The position numbers were made by a program, and so were the translations under genes. Below the pieces are notes generated by a model that saw only the letters and a program-made list of their open reading frames with translations, did no database searches and was not told where the DNA came from. A stretch of DNA of 64,000 nt, taken from the NCBI GenBank assembly GCA_016720805.1, contig JADKJZ010000014.1, positions 682,001 through 746,000 on the forward strand, in the 5' to 3' direction. Origin of the DNA: Gemmatimonadota bacterium. GTDB lineage: Bacteria > Gemmatimonadota > Gemmatimonadetes > Gemmatimonadales > GWC2-71-9. This document shows, one piece after another, positions 33,176 to 42,981 of this stretch. The stretch's first letter is position 1; every line of letters starts with the position of its first letter.

Positions 33176-34909
33176 TCAGACCTCGAGCTGTTCGAGTCGC
33201 CGCAGGGCGAGCCGCATCGGAAGCCAGCCGGCGACGACGCAGCACGCGGCGGCGGCGGCGAACGCCAGCCATCCACCTGGGCTGACGCCGGTCTCCTCCC
33301 CGTCAGCGGTCGCGCGGAGCTGCTCCACGACCGGAATCGCCTCGAGGGTGATCACGACGCCCAACAGTGCCACGGCGAGAAGCATGAACACCAGTCCGCC
33401 GAAGGAGGTCGGGATCTGGGCGGCATTCTCCGTGTCGTATTGCGGGAAGAGCGTGCCGACTCCGAGGGCGAGTCCGCCGATGGCCAGCGTGTAGCCGACC
33501 ACCGTTGCCACCGAGACCAGCATCATGAAGGGAGAAGCGCGGAGCAGCGTGTTGGTGGAAAGCGTGAGCCCGACCGCCAGCACCAGCAGCGGCACGACGC
33601 CGACGAAGTACTTGCTGCGCAGCATGGCGAGCGGGTCCAGCGGCGAGGAACGGAGCAGCCACATCTGCCGTCCCTCGAGCGACACGGCCGGGAAGATGAA
33701 GCGCGCCGCGATGGCGGCGATGACGAAGCCGGCCAGCCCCTGATTGAGGAAGGCGATGAGCGTCACCAGCAACACCGGCACCTTCTCGCCGGTGAAGAGC
33801 GGCAGCGCCTGGATGTTGAAGAGGTACACCAGGACCAGGACCCCCAGCAGGATCAACTGGCTCCACTGCGTCGAGTCGCGAAAGAAGGTGCGCAGGTCCT
33901 TGAGGATGAACTCCCGGCGCATCGGCGGCAGTCCGACGAAGAGGCGGCGGAGCGCGCCGTCCCAACGGGTGCCCCGGACGAACTGGTCGGCACCCTCCTG
34001 GGCCCGCGCGAAGCCCTGCACATAGAGGCGACGATGCAGGGCCGCCCCCATCACCACGAACGCCCCGGCGGTGGTCCACAGGAGGAGGATCGGCAGCGGG
34101 TCACTGACCCGTGTCAGCCAGTTCATCACCATCCCGCTTGCCCAGCCGCTCGGCAGCAACGGATGCGAGGGCGAGCGCAGCACCGCGAGGAAGTCGACCA
34201 GATTCTGGAAGCCCTCGGGTCGGGCCAGTTGCTCGGGACGCATGACGCGGAGCATCACCACCAGCGCGCCGGCCGTCAGCAGCGAGACCAGGCCGAGGAT
34301 GTCGCGCGCGCGACGCGCGGGGAAGATGTTGACCAACAACAGGGTCGTGGCGGCCCCGATGACGCCGGGGATCACGAGCAGCGGCACCAGCGCCGCGATC
34401 GCCACCAGCGGAAAGAGCAGCCCGCCATCCCAGACGACGGCGTACGCGGCGAGCAGCGGCACGGCGAGCAGCACCACCATCCACGACGAATGCACCACCG
34501 TCTCGCCCAGCTTGGCGAGGTAGAAGCGCCCCCAGTCGAGCGGTGCCGCGACGAGCATGTCGAGGTCGCGCGCCAGGAAGAAGGTCGACAAGGCGGAGAC
34601 GAGATTCGAGAGCAGCAGGATCGAGAGGAAGGCGAGGAACGCCATCCCGAGCAGCTTGCCGGCGAGCAGCGGCCCGATCTCCGGCACATCCTTGAAATAC
34701 TTCACGGCGCGATACGAGATGCCGTATGCCACCGCAAGGAAGAGCACTCCCGCGATCGCCAGGAGCACACCACGCCACCGGCTGACGCCCTCCGCCCGGG
34801 TGCGCGTGCGCGCGAGGGCACTCCGCCACTTGGGCGAGGTGAGCGTGACGAGACCGGGCTGGCGCCCGGTCGGCTCAGGTGAGGAGCGCGTCAAGATCGT
34901 GGTCCACAT
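33176..34909 (-). CDS. ABC exporter permease, ABC-2 like
   Basis: A 577-residue membrane protein with about twelve hydrophobic helices, beginning near residue 45 (WRGVLLAIAGVLFLAVAYG). The segment ALSTFFLARDLDMLVAAPLD near residue 105 is characteristic of the putative ABC exporters that pair with a CcmA-type ATPase. The cargo is unknown. Its 5' end overlaps the ATPase gene by 35 bases, which marks them as one transporter. Confidence 0.85.
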   Translation of the reverse strand: MWTTILTRSSPEPTGRQPGLVTLTSPKWRSALARTRTRAEGVSRWRGVLLAIAGVLFLAVAYGISYRAVKYFKDVPEIGPLLAGKLLGMAFLAFLSILLLSNLVSALSTFFLARDLDMLVAAPLDWGRFYLAKLGETVVHSSWMVVLLAVPLLAAYAVVWDGGLLFPLVAIAALVPLLVIPGVIGAATTLLLVNIFPARRARDILGLVSLLTAGALVVMLRVMRPEQLARPEGFQNLVDFLAVLRSPSHPLLPSGWASGMVMNWLTRVSDPLPILLLWTTAGAFVVMGAALHRRLYVQGFARAQEGADQFVRGTRWDGALRRLFVGLPPMRREFILKDLRTFFRDSTQWSQLILLGVLVLVYLFNIQALPLFTGEKVPVLLVTLIAFLNQGLAGFVIAAIAARFIFPAVSLEGRQMWLLRSSPLDPLAMLRSKYFVGVVPLLVLAVGLTLSTNTLLRASPFMMLVSVATVVGYTLAIGGLALGVGTLFPQYDTENAAQIPTSFGGLVFMLLAVALLGVVITLEAIPVVEQLRATADGEETGVSPGGWLAFAAAAACCVVAGWLPMRLALRRLEQLEV

Positions 34910-35630
34910 GCTCGCCGGTCAGCCGAAGGAAGAGCTCTTCCATTCCGGCGCCGTCGGAGGCGGCCTCGCGCCGCAGCTCCTCGACCGTCCCGCAGGCCAC
35001 CAGCTTGCCCGCGGAGATGATCCCGACCCGATCACAGAGCCCTTCGATGATTTCCATCGTGTGCGTGCTCATGAGCACGGTGCCGCCAAGGTCGGTGTAG
35101 CGCCGAAACAGCGTCTTCAGCAGCTTGGCGCTCTTCGGGTCGAGGCCGATCATCGGCTCGTCGACCACGATGACCTCGGGACGATGAACCAGTGCGCTGG
35201 CGATGATGAGCTTCTGTCGCATGCCGTGACTGTACGACTCGGTCAGCTCGTGCTTCCACGGCGTGAGATCGAAGATGCCAAGGAGCTCGTCGATCCGTCC
35301 CTCGAGCTCGGCCCCGTCCTGGCCGAAGAGCGCGGCGGTGAAGCGAAGGAACTCCGCCCCGGTCAGCTTGTCGTACACGAACGGCCGATCGGGGATGAAG
35401 CCGAGCTTGGCCTTGGCGCGCATCGGGTGGCGAAGGATGTCCTCGCCGCCCACCTCGATCGTGCCGCCGGTCGGCGCGAGGATGCCCGCGATCATCCGCA
35501 TCGTCGTCGTCTTGCCCGCGCCATTCGGGCCGAGGAGGCCGAAGAGCTCGCCGCGCTCGATGTGGAGATCGATGCCACGCACGGCCTCGAAGCTGCCGTA
35601 GCGCTTGGTCACGCCGCGCAGGCGAATCAC
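34875..35630 (-). CDS. ABC transporter ATP-binding protein
   Basis: A 251-residue ATPase of the CcmA/multidrug-type group. Walker A LLGPNGAGKTTTMR, Q-loop GFIPDRP, signature YSHGMRQKL (variant of LSGGQ), Walker B VIVVDEPMIGLD and the H-switch STHTME. The GTG at 35630 is preceded by AGGAGG at eight bases and overlaps the previous gene's stop by three bases. The signature variant SHGMRQK is common in this subfamily. Confidence 0.93.
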   Translation of the reverse strand: MIRLRGVTKRYGSFEAVRGIDLHIERGELFGLLGPNGAGKTTTMRMIAGILAPTGGTIEVGGEDILRHPMRAKAKLGFIPDRPFVYDKLTGAEFLRFTAALFGQDGAELEGRIDELLGIFDLTPWKHELTESYSHGMRQKLIIASALVHRPEVIVVDEPMIGLDPKSAKLLKTLFRRYTDLGGTVLMSTHTMEIIEGLCDRVGIISAGKLVACGTVEELRREAASDGAGMEELFLRLTGEHVDHDLDALLT

Positions 35631-37171
35631 GGAACCTCCTGGGAGTCGGGGACCACGGTGAGGCGAAGTTGGAGCACACGAATCATCAGCTGCCACGGCT
35701 CGGTCGACCCGCTGCTGCCGAGGCGGATGAGCGAGGCCGCGGCGCGGCGACGCCCGAACGCCGGATCGACCGCGGTCCAGCTGCCCTGATCGCGGACCTC
35801 GGCCCAGGCATGCGAGGCGAAGCCGTCGCCGTCGGGTCGGATCCCGATCGCCAGACGCGCCTCGAGGCCGGCGGCGTTGGCTGCGGCCACGAAGAGCCGC
35901 GCCATGCCCTCCGCCTGCGCACGGCGGGTCGCGAGGGCGGCACCAGCGTCGACGGCCGCGGTCGTCGAGGTGTCGAGCGTGACGCGTGTCGCGATCGCCG
36001 CCACGAGGCGCCCGATGCGCAGTTCACGATCCACCGGCGGCGTGGGGCCAAGGGCGCGTGCCACGAAGTCGCGGACCGCCGGCAGCGAATCGGGGGCGAG
36101 CGGGTCCCGCGGCAGCACATCACCCCGGGTACCGGTTGGCGCAGTCCAGTCGGTCGTCACGGAGAGCGTATCACCGCGCAGCCGTTGGCGGCCGCTCGAG
36201 AGCGGCTGGAGCAAGGCGGGATCGAGCGGCCTGCCATCGCGCCGCGACAGGACGTACCGTCTCGGCATCGTGGTCGTATCGGGGGCCGCGACCCGCGTCA
36301 CCGGCGGGAGGAGGGCTCGCAGGCGAACGGCCCGAGACGCCGTGCGATTGCGCAACGCACTCGCCGCCAGATCGAAGTCGGTGCGGCGCCACGAGAGTCC
36401 GAAGGCGGTTTCGATCCCGGCCACGTGGCCGCGCGTGTCGATCCACCAACGCTCGGCCGGGCCATCGGCCCGGATCAGGACGGCGCGAGCACGGGCGGAA
36501 TCCTGGTGCGCCACCACCAGCTGGCCGGACGCCGGGTCCAGCACCGCACTGTCCGCAAACACCGCCATCGAGTCGCGACCGGTCGTCATCTCGATCGGCA
36601 TCAGGGTGCCGGGCCAGCCGACATATCCCGGCAAGGTCCGATGCCGGTCCGGGGCCAGGCCGCCTGTGAGGGCCAGCCGGTAGGGCAGAATCGCGGTCGT
36701 CGTGGGCGCCACCGCGATGGGGAGCCCGTCGTCCGCGGCGAGGGTGCCTTCGCGCGCCACACTGAGCCGGCCGTCGCCGAACGCCGCCGTCCACGCCGTC
36801 CGCACCCCTTCGCGGGCGGTCCGCGAGACGACCGAGAGCACCCCCAGTGCCGGCGAGACTTTGGTCATTCGGTACAGCGTGGCTCGCAAGACGCCAGAAT
36901 CGGCCGGCGTTTCGATCGCGAACGTTTCGAGGATCTGATAGCCCGGAGAGAGGGTATCCACCGTGATCCCCGCCTGCCCGACCTGGGTCTCACCGCTATA
37001 CAGGGCGAACCAGGTCGCCCCTGGGGCCAGACGCAGCGCCGCCTCGCTGCTGAGGACGGACGCTTCGGTCTGGGTGAGCCGCCGCGCCCCCATCCACGCC
37101 AAGGCGCCGCCCCAGGCGACGAGGATGGCGATGGCGGCCCAGGCGCGGGGGGAGGGGCGATACAGTTGCAT
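35627..37171 (-). CDS. Transglutaminase-like protein lacking the catalytic Cys
   Basis: 514 residues, one N-terminal membrane helix (WAAIAILVAWGGALAWMGA), a 300-residue strand-rich region and a C-terminal transglutaminase-like core. The His and Asp positions are present (SHAWAEVRDQGSWTAVDPAFG), but the position expected for the catalytic Cys (GDCxE) reads RRAQAEGMA, with no Cys. It may therefore be a binding or pseudo-enzyme module. It is translated with the ABC transporter (GTGA overlap). Confidence 0.8.
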   Translation of the reverse strand: MQLYRPSPRAWAAIAILVAWGGALAWMGARRLTQTEASVLSSEAALRLAPGATWFALYSGETQVGQAGITVDTLSPGYQILETFAIETPADSGVLRATLYRMTKVSPALGVLSVVSRTAREGVRTAWTAAFGDGRLSVAREGTLAADDGLPIAVAPTTTAILPYRLALTGGLAPDRHRTLPGYVGWPGTLMPIEMTTGRDSMAVFADSAVLDPASGQLVVAHQDSARARAVLIRADGPAERWWIDTRGHVAGIETAFGLSWRRTDFDLAASALRNRTASRAVRLRALLPPVTRVAAPDTTTMPRRYVLSRRDGRPLDPALLQPLSSGRQRLRGDTLSVTTDWTAPTGTRGDVLPRDPLAPDSLPAVRDFVARALGPTPPVDRELRIGRLVAAIATRVTLDTSTTAAVDAGAALATRRAQAEGMARLFVAAANAAGLEARLAIGIRPDGDGFASHAWAEVRDQGSWTAVDPAFGRRRAAASLIRLGSSGSTEPWQLMIRVLQLRLTVVPDSQEVP

Positions 37172-37256
37172 TCGGGGAATATGGGGCAAGCCGTGGGCCA
37201 CCGCCCCGGAGGTGCGCGTTGCTCCTCCTTCCCGTTCCACCTTATGGTTCCGGGCT

Positions 37257-40109
37257 ATGGCTGAAGAGTTCCTGATCGTTCGCGGGGCACGAGAGCACAA
37301 TCTGAAGAACGTCACCGTCCGCATTCCGCGGAACGCGCTGACGGTCATCACCGGCCTGTCGGGGTCGGGGAAGTCGTCGCTGGCATTCGACACGATCTAC
37401 GCCGAGGGGCAGCGGCGCTACGTCGAGTCGCTGTCGGCGTACGCGCGCCAGTTCCTCGGGCTGATGGAAAAGCCGGATGTCGACGCGATCGAGGGGCTCT
37501 CGCCGGCGATCTCGATCGAGCAGAAGACCACCGGGCAGAATCCGCGCTCGACCGTCGGCACGGTCACCGAAGTGTACGACTACATGCGGCTGCTCTGGGC
37601 GCGCGCCGGCGTGCCGCATTGTCCGAACGACGGCACGCCGATCACGCGTTCCTCCGCGGGCCAGATCGGCGACACGATTCTCGGCTGGCCCGAAGGGACG
37701 CGGATCGAAGTGCTCGGCCCGATGGTGCGCGGCCGCAAGGGTGAATTCCGCGACCTGATCGAGGACCTGCAGAAGCAGGGGTATGCGCGCGTGCGCGTGG
37801 ATGGCGAGACCCACGACCTCACCGCGGTGCCCACGCTGAACCGGCGACAGAACCATGACATCGCCGTCGTCGTTGATCGGCTGGTGGTCCGCGAGAGCGA
37901 TCGCTCGCGGCTGGTCGACTCGATCGAGACGGCGCTCCGCGTGGCCGACGGCGTGGTCGAGATCGTGCGGCACAGCACCAAGCCGACGGCGCAGGAGTCG
38001 CGGCTCTTCAGCGAACGGTTCGCCTGTCCGACCTGCGGCCTCTCGCTGCCGGAGCTCGAGCCGCGGCAGTTCTCGTTCAACTCGCCGTTCGGTGCGTGCG
38101 CCGAGTGTCACGGCGTCGGCACCTCGCGCGTGCCGAACGCCGAACTGGTGCTTGGCGACGCCAGCATCTCGATCCTCGAGGGCGTCGTGCTCCCGTGGGG
38201 CGAACCGACCGGCTATCTCCGCAAGGTGGTGCTGCCGACACTCGCCCGGGTCTACAAGTTCGATCTCAACAGCGCGTGGGGCGATCTCCCGGCCACCGTG
38301 CGCAAGGTCCTGCTCGAGGGCGCGCCGGGGAAGAAGATCACCTGGGTGGCGGACGGCGGGCGCAGCAAGGAGACCGAGGGCGAGTGGGAAGGCATCCTGG
38401 CGAATGTCGGGCGCCGCTGGCGCGAGTCGTCCAGCGACTCGGTGCGGACCGACCTCGAGGGCTACATGGTGGAGCGGCCCTGCATCGTCTGCGGGGGCAA
38501 ACGGCTCAAGGCGGAGTCGCTCGCCGTGCTCGTGGGTGGCCAGGGCATCGGCGACGTCGTGGCGCTGTCGGTCGACGGGGCGATCGCCTTCTTCGAGGGC
38601 ATCCCCGTGGGCCGCGGCAAGGCGGGGGCCGTCGATCCCGACATCGCCGGCCCGATCCTCAAGGAAGTCATCGAGCGGCTGCGCTTCCTCGCCGACGTCG
38701 GCCTCGAATACCTCACGCTCGGCCGTTCCGCCGGCTCCCTCTCGGGCGGTGAAGCCCAGCGCATTCGCCTCGCCACGCAGATCGGCTCGCGGCTCGTCGG
38801 CGTCCTCTACATTCTCGATGAGCCGAGCATCGGGCTGCATCAGCGCGACAACGAGCGGCTCCTGGACACGCTGCGCGGGCTGCGCGATCTCGGCAACACC
38901 GTGCTGGTCGTCGAGCACGACGAGGACACCATCCGTGCGGCCGACCATGTCATCGACCTCGGCCCGCGGGCCGGACGCTTCGGTGGCGAGGTCGTGGCCG
39001 AGGGCACCATCGACGAAATTCTCGCGCATCCCGATTCGCTGACGGCCCGCTACCTCCGCAACGAACTCCGCATCCCGATCCCGGCGGTGCGCCGCCCGCG
39101 TGATCCCGCGCGACGCCTGAAGATCACCAACGCGCGCGAGAACAACCTGCGCGGACTCACCGTCGAGATCCCGCTCGGCTGCTTCGTCTCGATCACCGGC
39201 GTCTCCGGCTCCGGCAAGTCGACGCTGGTGACCGACATCCTCTACCAGACGCTGGCGCGGCACTTCTATCGCGCCAAGGTGCTGCCCGGCGCGCATGATC
39301 GCATCGAGGGGCTCGACCAGCTCGACAAGGTCATCGACATCGACCAGTCGCCGATCGGGCGCACACCGCGGTCGAACCCGGCGACGTACTCGGGGCTTTT
39401 CACGCCGATCCGCGAGCTGTTCACGCAGCTGCCCGAGGCGAAGATGCGCGGCTACGGCCCGGGGCGCTTCTCCTTCAACGTGAAGGGCGGCCGCTGCGAG
39501 GCGTGCCAGGGCGACGGCCTGGTCAAGATCGAAATGCACTTCCTCCCCGACGTCTATGTACCGTGCGAAGTCTGCAAGGGTCGGCGCTACAATCGCGAGA
39601 CGCTCGAGGTGCGCTACAAGGGGAAGAGCATCGCCGACGTGCTGGAGCTGACCGTCGCCGACGCGATGGACTTCTTCTCTGCCCAGACGCGGATCGCCGA
39701 GAAGCTGTCGCTGCTGAATGATGTCGGGTTGGGCTACCTGCATCTGGGGCAGGCGGCCACCACACTGTCGGGTGGTGAGGCACAGCGCGTCAAGCTGGCG
39801 ACGGAACTGGCGAAGCGGGACACGGGTCGTACCCTGTACATCCTCGACGAGCCGACCACCGGCCTGCACTTCGAGGACGTCCGCCTGTTGCTCGAAGTCC
39901 TGCACCGGCTGGTCGACAAGGGGAACAGCGTCGTCGTGATCGAGCACAATCTCGACGTGATCAAGACGTCGGATTGGGTCGTCGATCTCGGCCCGGAGGG
40001 CGGGGTGCGCGGCGGCAGCATCGTCGCGACCGGGACGCCCGAGGAGGTCGCGCGCGTGCCGGGTTCGCACACCGGCCGCTTCCTGGCGAGGACGCTGGGC
40101 ATCACCTGA
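37257..40109 (+). CDS. uvrA: Excinuclease ABC subunit A
   Basis: A 950-residue UvrA, the damage-sensing ATPase of nucleotide excision repair. Two ABC modules are seen: first Walker A TGLSGSGKSSLAFDT and signature SAGSLSGGEAQRIRLATQ; second Walker A TGVSGSGKSTLVTDIL and signature LSGGEAQRVKLATELAK. Zinc sites are CPNDGTPI-type near residue 120, CPTCGLSLPELEPRQFSFN near 265 and CEACQGDG/CEVCKGRRY near 750. Walker B ILDEPSIGLHQRD and ILDEPTTGLHFED are intact. The ATG at 37257 gives standard length; the longer upstream frame has no support. Confidence 0.97.
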   Translation: MAEEFLIVRGAREHNLKNVTVRIPRNALTVITGLSGSGKSSLAFDTIYAEGQRRYVESLSAYARQFLGLMEKPDVDAIEGLSPAISIEQKTTGQNPRSTVGTVTEVYDYMRLLWARAGVPHCPNDGTPITRSSAGQIGDTILGWPEGTRIEVLGPMVRGRKGEFRDLIEDLQKQGYARVRVDGETHDLTAVPTLNRRQNHDIAVVVDRLVVRESDRSRLVDSIETALRVADGVVEIVRHSTKPTAQESRLFSERFACPTCGLSLPELEPRQFSFNSPFGACAECHGVGTSRVPNAELVLGDASISILEGVVLPWGEPTGYLRKVVLPTLARVYKFDLNSAWGDLPATVRKVLLEGAPGKKITWVADGGRSKETEGEWEGILANVGRRWRESSSDSVRTDLEGYMVERPCIVCGGKRLKAESLAVLVGGQGIGDVVALSVDGAIAFFEGIPVGRGKAGAVDPDIAGPILKEVIERLRFLADVGLEYLTLGRSAGSLSGGEAQRIRLATQIGSRLVGVLYILDEPSIGLHQRDNERLLDTLRGLRDLGNTVLVVEHDEDTIRAADHVIDLGPRAGRFGGEVVAEGTIDEILAHPDSLTARYLRNELRIPIPAVRRPRDPARRLKITNARENNLRGLTVEIPLGCFVSITGVSGSGKSTLVTDILYQTLARHFYRAKVLPGAHDRIEGLDQLDKVIDIDQSPIGRTPRSNPATYSGLFTPIRELFTQLPEAKMRGYGPGRFSFNVKGGRCEACQGDGLVKIEMHFLPDVYVPCEVCKGRRYNRETLEVRYKGKSIADVLELTVADAMDFFSAQTRIAEKLSLLNDVGLGYLHLGQAATTLSGGEAQRVKLATELAKRDTGRTLYILDEPTTGLHFEDVRLLLEVLHRLVDKGNSVVVIEHNLDVIKTSDWVVDLGPEGGVRGGSIVATGTPEEVARVPGSHTGRFLARTLGIT

Positions 40110-40199
40110 GCTGGACCGAATCCCGTACGAAACCCCCGCGACGCTCTGTCCGTTCGGGGAGCCCGCAGGCGATCCGACCCATCTCCCCCTGGAGCGGCC

Positions 40200-42041
40200 G
40201 TGACCGAGTTGACGCTGGATGCCCTTCGCCCGCGCTTCGCGGCCCAGTATCTCCTCGATCGGGAGCTCGGTCGCGGCGGCATGGGCATCGTCTTCCTCGC
40301 CCGCGAATTGTCGCTCGATCGCCTCGTCGCCATCAAGCTGTTGCCGCCCGCACTCGCCCAGGACCCGGCGATCCGTGAGCGCTTCCTGCGCGAGGCGCGG
40401 ACGGCAGCCCAGCTCTCCCATCCGAATATCGTCCCGATCTATCGGGCCGACACGGCCGACGAACTGGTGTACTTCGCGATGGGCTACGTCGACGGCGAAA
40501 CCCTCGCCGAGCGGCTCGCCTCGCGCGGACCCCTGCCGCCGGCCGAGGCGGTGCGCATTCTTCGCGAAACGGCATGGGCGCTCGCCTATGCGCATGCGCG
40601 CGGCGTGGTGCATCGCGATGTGAAGCCGGAGAACATCATGCTGGAGCGGGGCACCGGGCGAGTGACGGTCACCGACTTCGGCATCGCGCGGGACGTGCGG
40701 GCCTCCGCGCTGACGGCGGACGGGATGGTGATGGGCTCGGTGCACTACATGAGCCCGGAACAGGTGGCGGGCACCGAGATCGATGGTCGCAGCGATCTGT
40801 ACGCGCTGGGTGTCGTCGCCTTCCAGCTCCTGAGTGGCCGGCTGCCGTTCGACGCGCCGCAGGCCTCGGCCGTGCTCCTGATGCAAGCCACCAAGGCGGC
40901 ACCGTTGCTCGCCGAGGTGGCGCCCACGGTCCCAGCCGGGCTCGCGCTCGTCGTGGACCGCTGCCTCCGCAAGGACCCGGCGGAGCGCTACGTCACGGGC
41001 GAGGCACTCGCGGAGGCGCTGACCCAGGCGCTGCAGCAGGCCCAGAGCGGACCGAGCGCCGCGCCCGACCCGATCCTGAGCGAGAACGCGGCCAAGGCCG
41101 TCTGGCTGCGCGCCGCACAATTGCAGGCCGATGCCGCGCAGCGCGTGCAGGATCGGACGGCACAGGCGGAGGCATTCGCCACCGGCGTGCAACCCTCAGC
41201 ACCCACCACGGGCTATCGGCGCCTGGATGTCGAGGCGGCCGCGATCGAAGCGGGGATCGGCGCCGAGTTCGTGCAACTGGCGTTGGCGGAACTGCCCGGT
41301 GAGCGCGGCGCGGCGGGCGGCGCCTTGCTGGCCGCGGACGACCAGGGCCGTGAGCGGCTGGCCACCTTCATCGTCGGCACCAGCGAGCGGTCGATGCAGG
41401 TCACCCGGACCATCTCCGGCACGCCGCTGCGCACCCTCGAAGCGATCGGGCGCATCTTCCCGACCCATCCGTGGGACCTGACATTCCGCGACACCGTCGG
41501 TGGACATCCGCTGGATGGTGGTGTGCTGACCTTCACGGTCCGCGAGATCACCACTGGCGACTATATGGGGGGCGGGAGCGGCCTCAGCACCCTGCGCTAC
41601 TACCTCTCGGTGATCGATGCCTACCAGCTTCGGGTCACGCTCCACCCGCTCGCAACCGATCCGCGCCGCTGCGAGGTCACCATGACCGCCGATTTGCGGA
41701 GCGGGGTGAAGAAGAATGCCAAGATCGGCTTTGGATTGGGGGTCGGACTCGGCGGCGGCGGCGCAACGATCGGCATGGTCGTCGCCGCGGCGAAGGGTGC
41801 CTTGCTGCTCGCGGCGCCGCTCGGACTGGGCATCTTCGCGGTGATGGGCGGCCTCATGGTCGGGACCTATCGGTGGAGCTTCCGATGGGGGCTGACCCGC
41901 GCCCGCCGGGAACTCGAACACCTGCTCGACGCGCTGCAGGCCTCGTTGCGCTCCCAGGATGTCTTTGGCGCCCCCGCCACGCTCCCGTCGCCGCCGCAAC
42001 GGGGGCCGGATGACGACACGATCGTCCTGCTCTCCTCCTGA
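40200..42041 (+). CDS. Membrane-associated serine/threonine protein kinase
   Basis: 613 residues. Kinase domain (20-280): GRGGMGIVFLA glycine loop, VAIKLLPP, HRDVKPENIML catalytic loop, DFGIARD, GSVHYMSPEQVAG. The region 280-480 is poorly characterised, with ERSMQVTRTISGTPLRTLEA and a strand-rich stretch, then two hydrophobic helices (IGFGLGVGLGGGGATIGMV, LLLAAPLGLGIFAVMGGLM) and a charged tail. The GTG at 40200 has GGAG upstream. The substrate is unknown; the gene stands alone between uvrA and the small gene at 42095. Confidence 0.9.
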   Translation: MTELTLDALRPRFAAQYLLDRELGRGGMGIVFLARELSLDRLVAIKLLPPALAQDPAIRERFLREARTAAQLSHPNIVPIYRADTADELVYFAMGYVDGETLAERLASRGPLPPAEAVRILRETAWALAYAHARGVVHRDVKPENIMLERGTGRVTVTDFGIARDVRASALTADGMVMGSVHYMSPEQVAGTEIDGRSDLYALGVVAFQLLSGRLPFDAPQASAVLLMQATKAAPLLAEVAPTVPAGLALVVDRCLRKDPAERYVTGEALAEALTQALQQAQSGPSAAPDPILSENAAKAVWLRAAQLQADAAQRVQDRTAQAEAFATGVQPSAPTTGYRRLDVEAAAIEAGIGAEFVQLALAELPGERGAAGGALLAADDQGRERLATFIVGTSERSMQVTRTISGTPLRTLEAIGRIFPTHPWDLTFRDTVGGHPLDGGVLTFTVREITTGDYMGGGSGLSTLRYYLSVIDAYQLRVTLHPLATDPRRCEVTMTADLRSGVKKNAKIGFGLGVGLGGGGATIGMVVAAAKGALLLAAPLGLGIFAVMGGLMVGTYRWSFRWGLTRARRELEHLLDALQASLRSQDVFGAPATLPSPPQRGPDDDTIVLLSS

Positions 42042-42060
42042 TCACGCGTCCGGAAACCGC

Positions 42061-42068
42061 TATATTTG
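42061..42068 (+). promoter_or_regulatory. TATATTTG element
   Basis: Second TAnnTTTG-type element, 34 bases before the ATG at 42095 exactly as for the ccmE copy. No upstream -33 element is visible. Confidence 0.3.
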
Positions 42069-42094
42069 GGGCGCCCCACTTCTCGGAGACGGTC

Positions 42095-42310
42095 ATGAAC
42101 ATCGACGCGATCATCGAGGTGCTGCGCTGGGCCAATGGTCAGGGGATCCCCGTCCGCCTGGTCCTGCGTGACCAGCGTGAGGTGCACGGCGTGCCGACGA
42201 GTGTCGACCTGCATCCCACCGCCCATGAGGTCTTCCTGCGCCCCGAGCACAACGACGACACCGAGATCGGCATTTCGCTCGGTGACATTCTCTCTGCCGA
42301 GTTGATCTGA
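42095..42310 (+). CDS. Small conserved hypothetical protein, 71 aa
   Basis: A small soluble protein (MNIDAIIEVLRWANGQ start) with a strand pattern RLVLRDQREVHGVPTSVDLH and ending SLGDILSAELI. It looks like a compact SH3-like or Sm-like barrel fragment, but that is only a guess. No family is recognised. It is followed six bases later by the serine dehydratase genes and probably shares their promoter. Confidence 0.6.
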   Translation: MNIDAIIEVLRWANGQGIPVRLVLRDQREVHGVPTSVDLHPTAHEVFLRPEHNDDTEIGISLGDILSAELI

Positions 42311-42315
42311 AACGC

Positions 42316-42981
42316 ATGGTCTCACTTCTCGACATCATCGGTCCCGTCATGGTCGGCCCCTCGTCGTCGCACACGGCAGGGGCCTGCCGCATTGGCCTGA
42401 TCGCGCGCGCGCTCGTCGGCGGCACGCCGGACCACGCACTGGTCGAGCTGCATGGCTCCTTTGCCCGGACGGGTGTCGGTCACGGGACCGATCGCGCCAT
42501 CGCGGGCGGATTGCTGGGCTATCAACCCGACGACGAACGGCTGCGCGAATCGCTCGACGCCGCGACGGCTGCTGGGCTGATCGTCGAGTTCAAGAACACC
42601 ACGCTGCGCGGCGACCATCATCCCAACACCACCCGCATTCATGTCACCCGCGGCGAGCGCTCGGCCGTCCTGACCGGTTCGTCGCTCGGCGCCGGCCGCA
42701 TCATGATCACGGCGATCGACGGCTTTCCCGTGGAGGTGTCCGGCGCCTACACGACGCTCGTGGCGGTGGCGAAGGATGTGCCGGGCAGCGTCGCCAGCGT
42801 CGCCAACGCGCTCGCCGAGGACGCCGTCAACGTGGCGACGATGCGCGTCTTCCGCCGCCAGCGCGGTGGTGATGCCATTCACATCTATGAACTCGACCAC
42901 GCCCCCTCCGCCGAGGCGTTGGCCAGGATTCAGTCGCTCATGGCGCTCAAGACGGTGCGCATCATCGAACGGGTGGCGTGA
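42316..42981 (+). CDS. sdaAB: L-serine dehydratase, beta subunit
   Basis: A 221-residue beta subunit of the two-subunit iron-sulfur L-serine dehydratase, deaminating serine to pyruvate. Signature SLLDIIGPVMVGPSSSHTAGA at the N-terminus, HGSFARTGVGHGTDRA in the middle, and a C-terminal ACT domain (YTTLVAVAKDVPGSVASVANAL) for serine binding. Its stop overlaps the alpha subunit start (TGATG). Confidence 0.94.
   Translation: MVSLLDIIGPVMVGPSSSHTAGACRIGLIARALVGGTPDHALVELHGSFARTGVGHGTDRAIAGGLLGYQPDDERLRESLDAATAAGLIVEFKNTTLRGDHHPNTTRIHVTRGERSAVLTGSSLGAGRIMITAIDGFPVEVSGAYTTLVAVAKDVPGSVASVANALAEDAVNVATMRVFRRQRGGDAIHIYELDHAPSAEALARIQSLMALKTVRIIERVA

Noticed and set aside
37242..41192. A 1,316-codon open frame on the minus strand across uvrA and the kinase gene
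   Set aside because: It is a high-GC shadow: composition is Arg/Gly/Ala/Asp-rich, it has no family motifs, and both plus-strand genes are clearly real.
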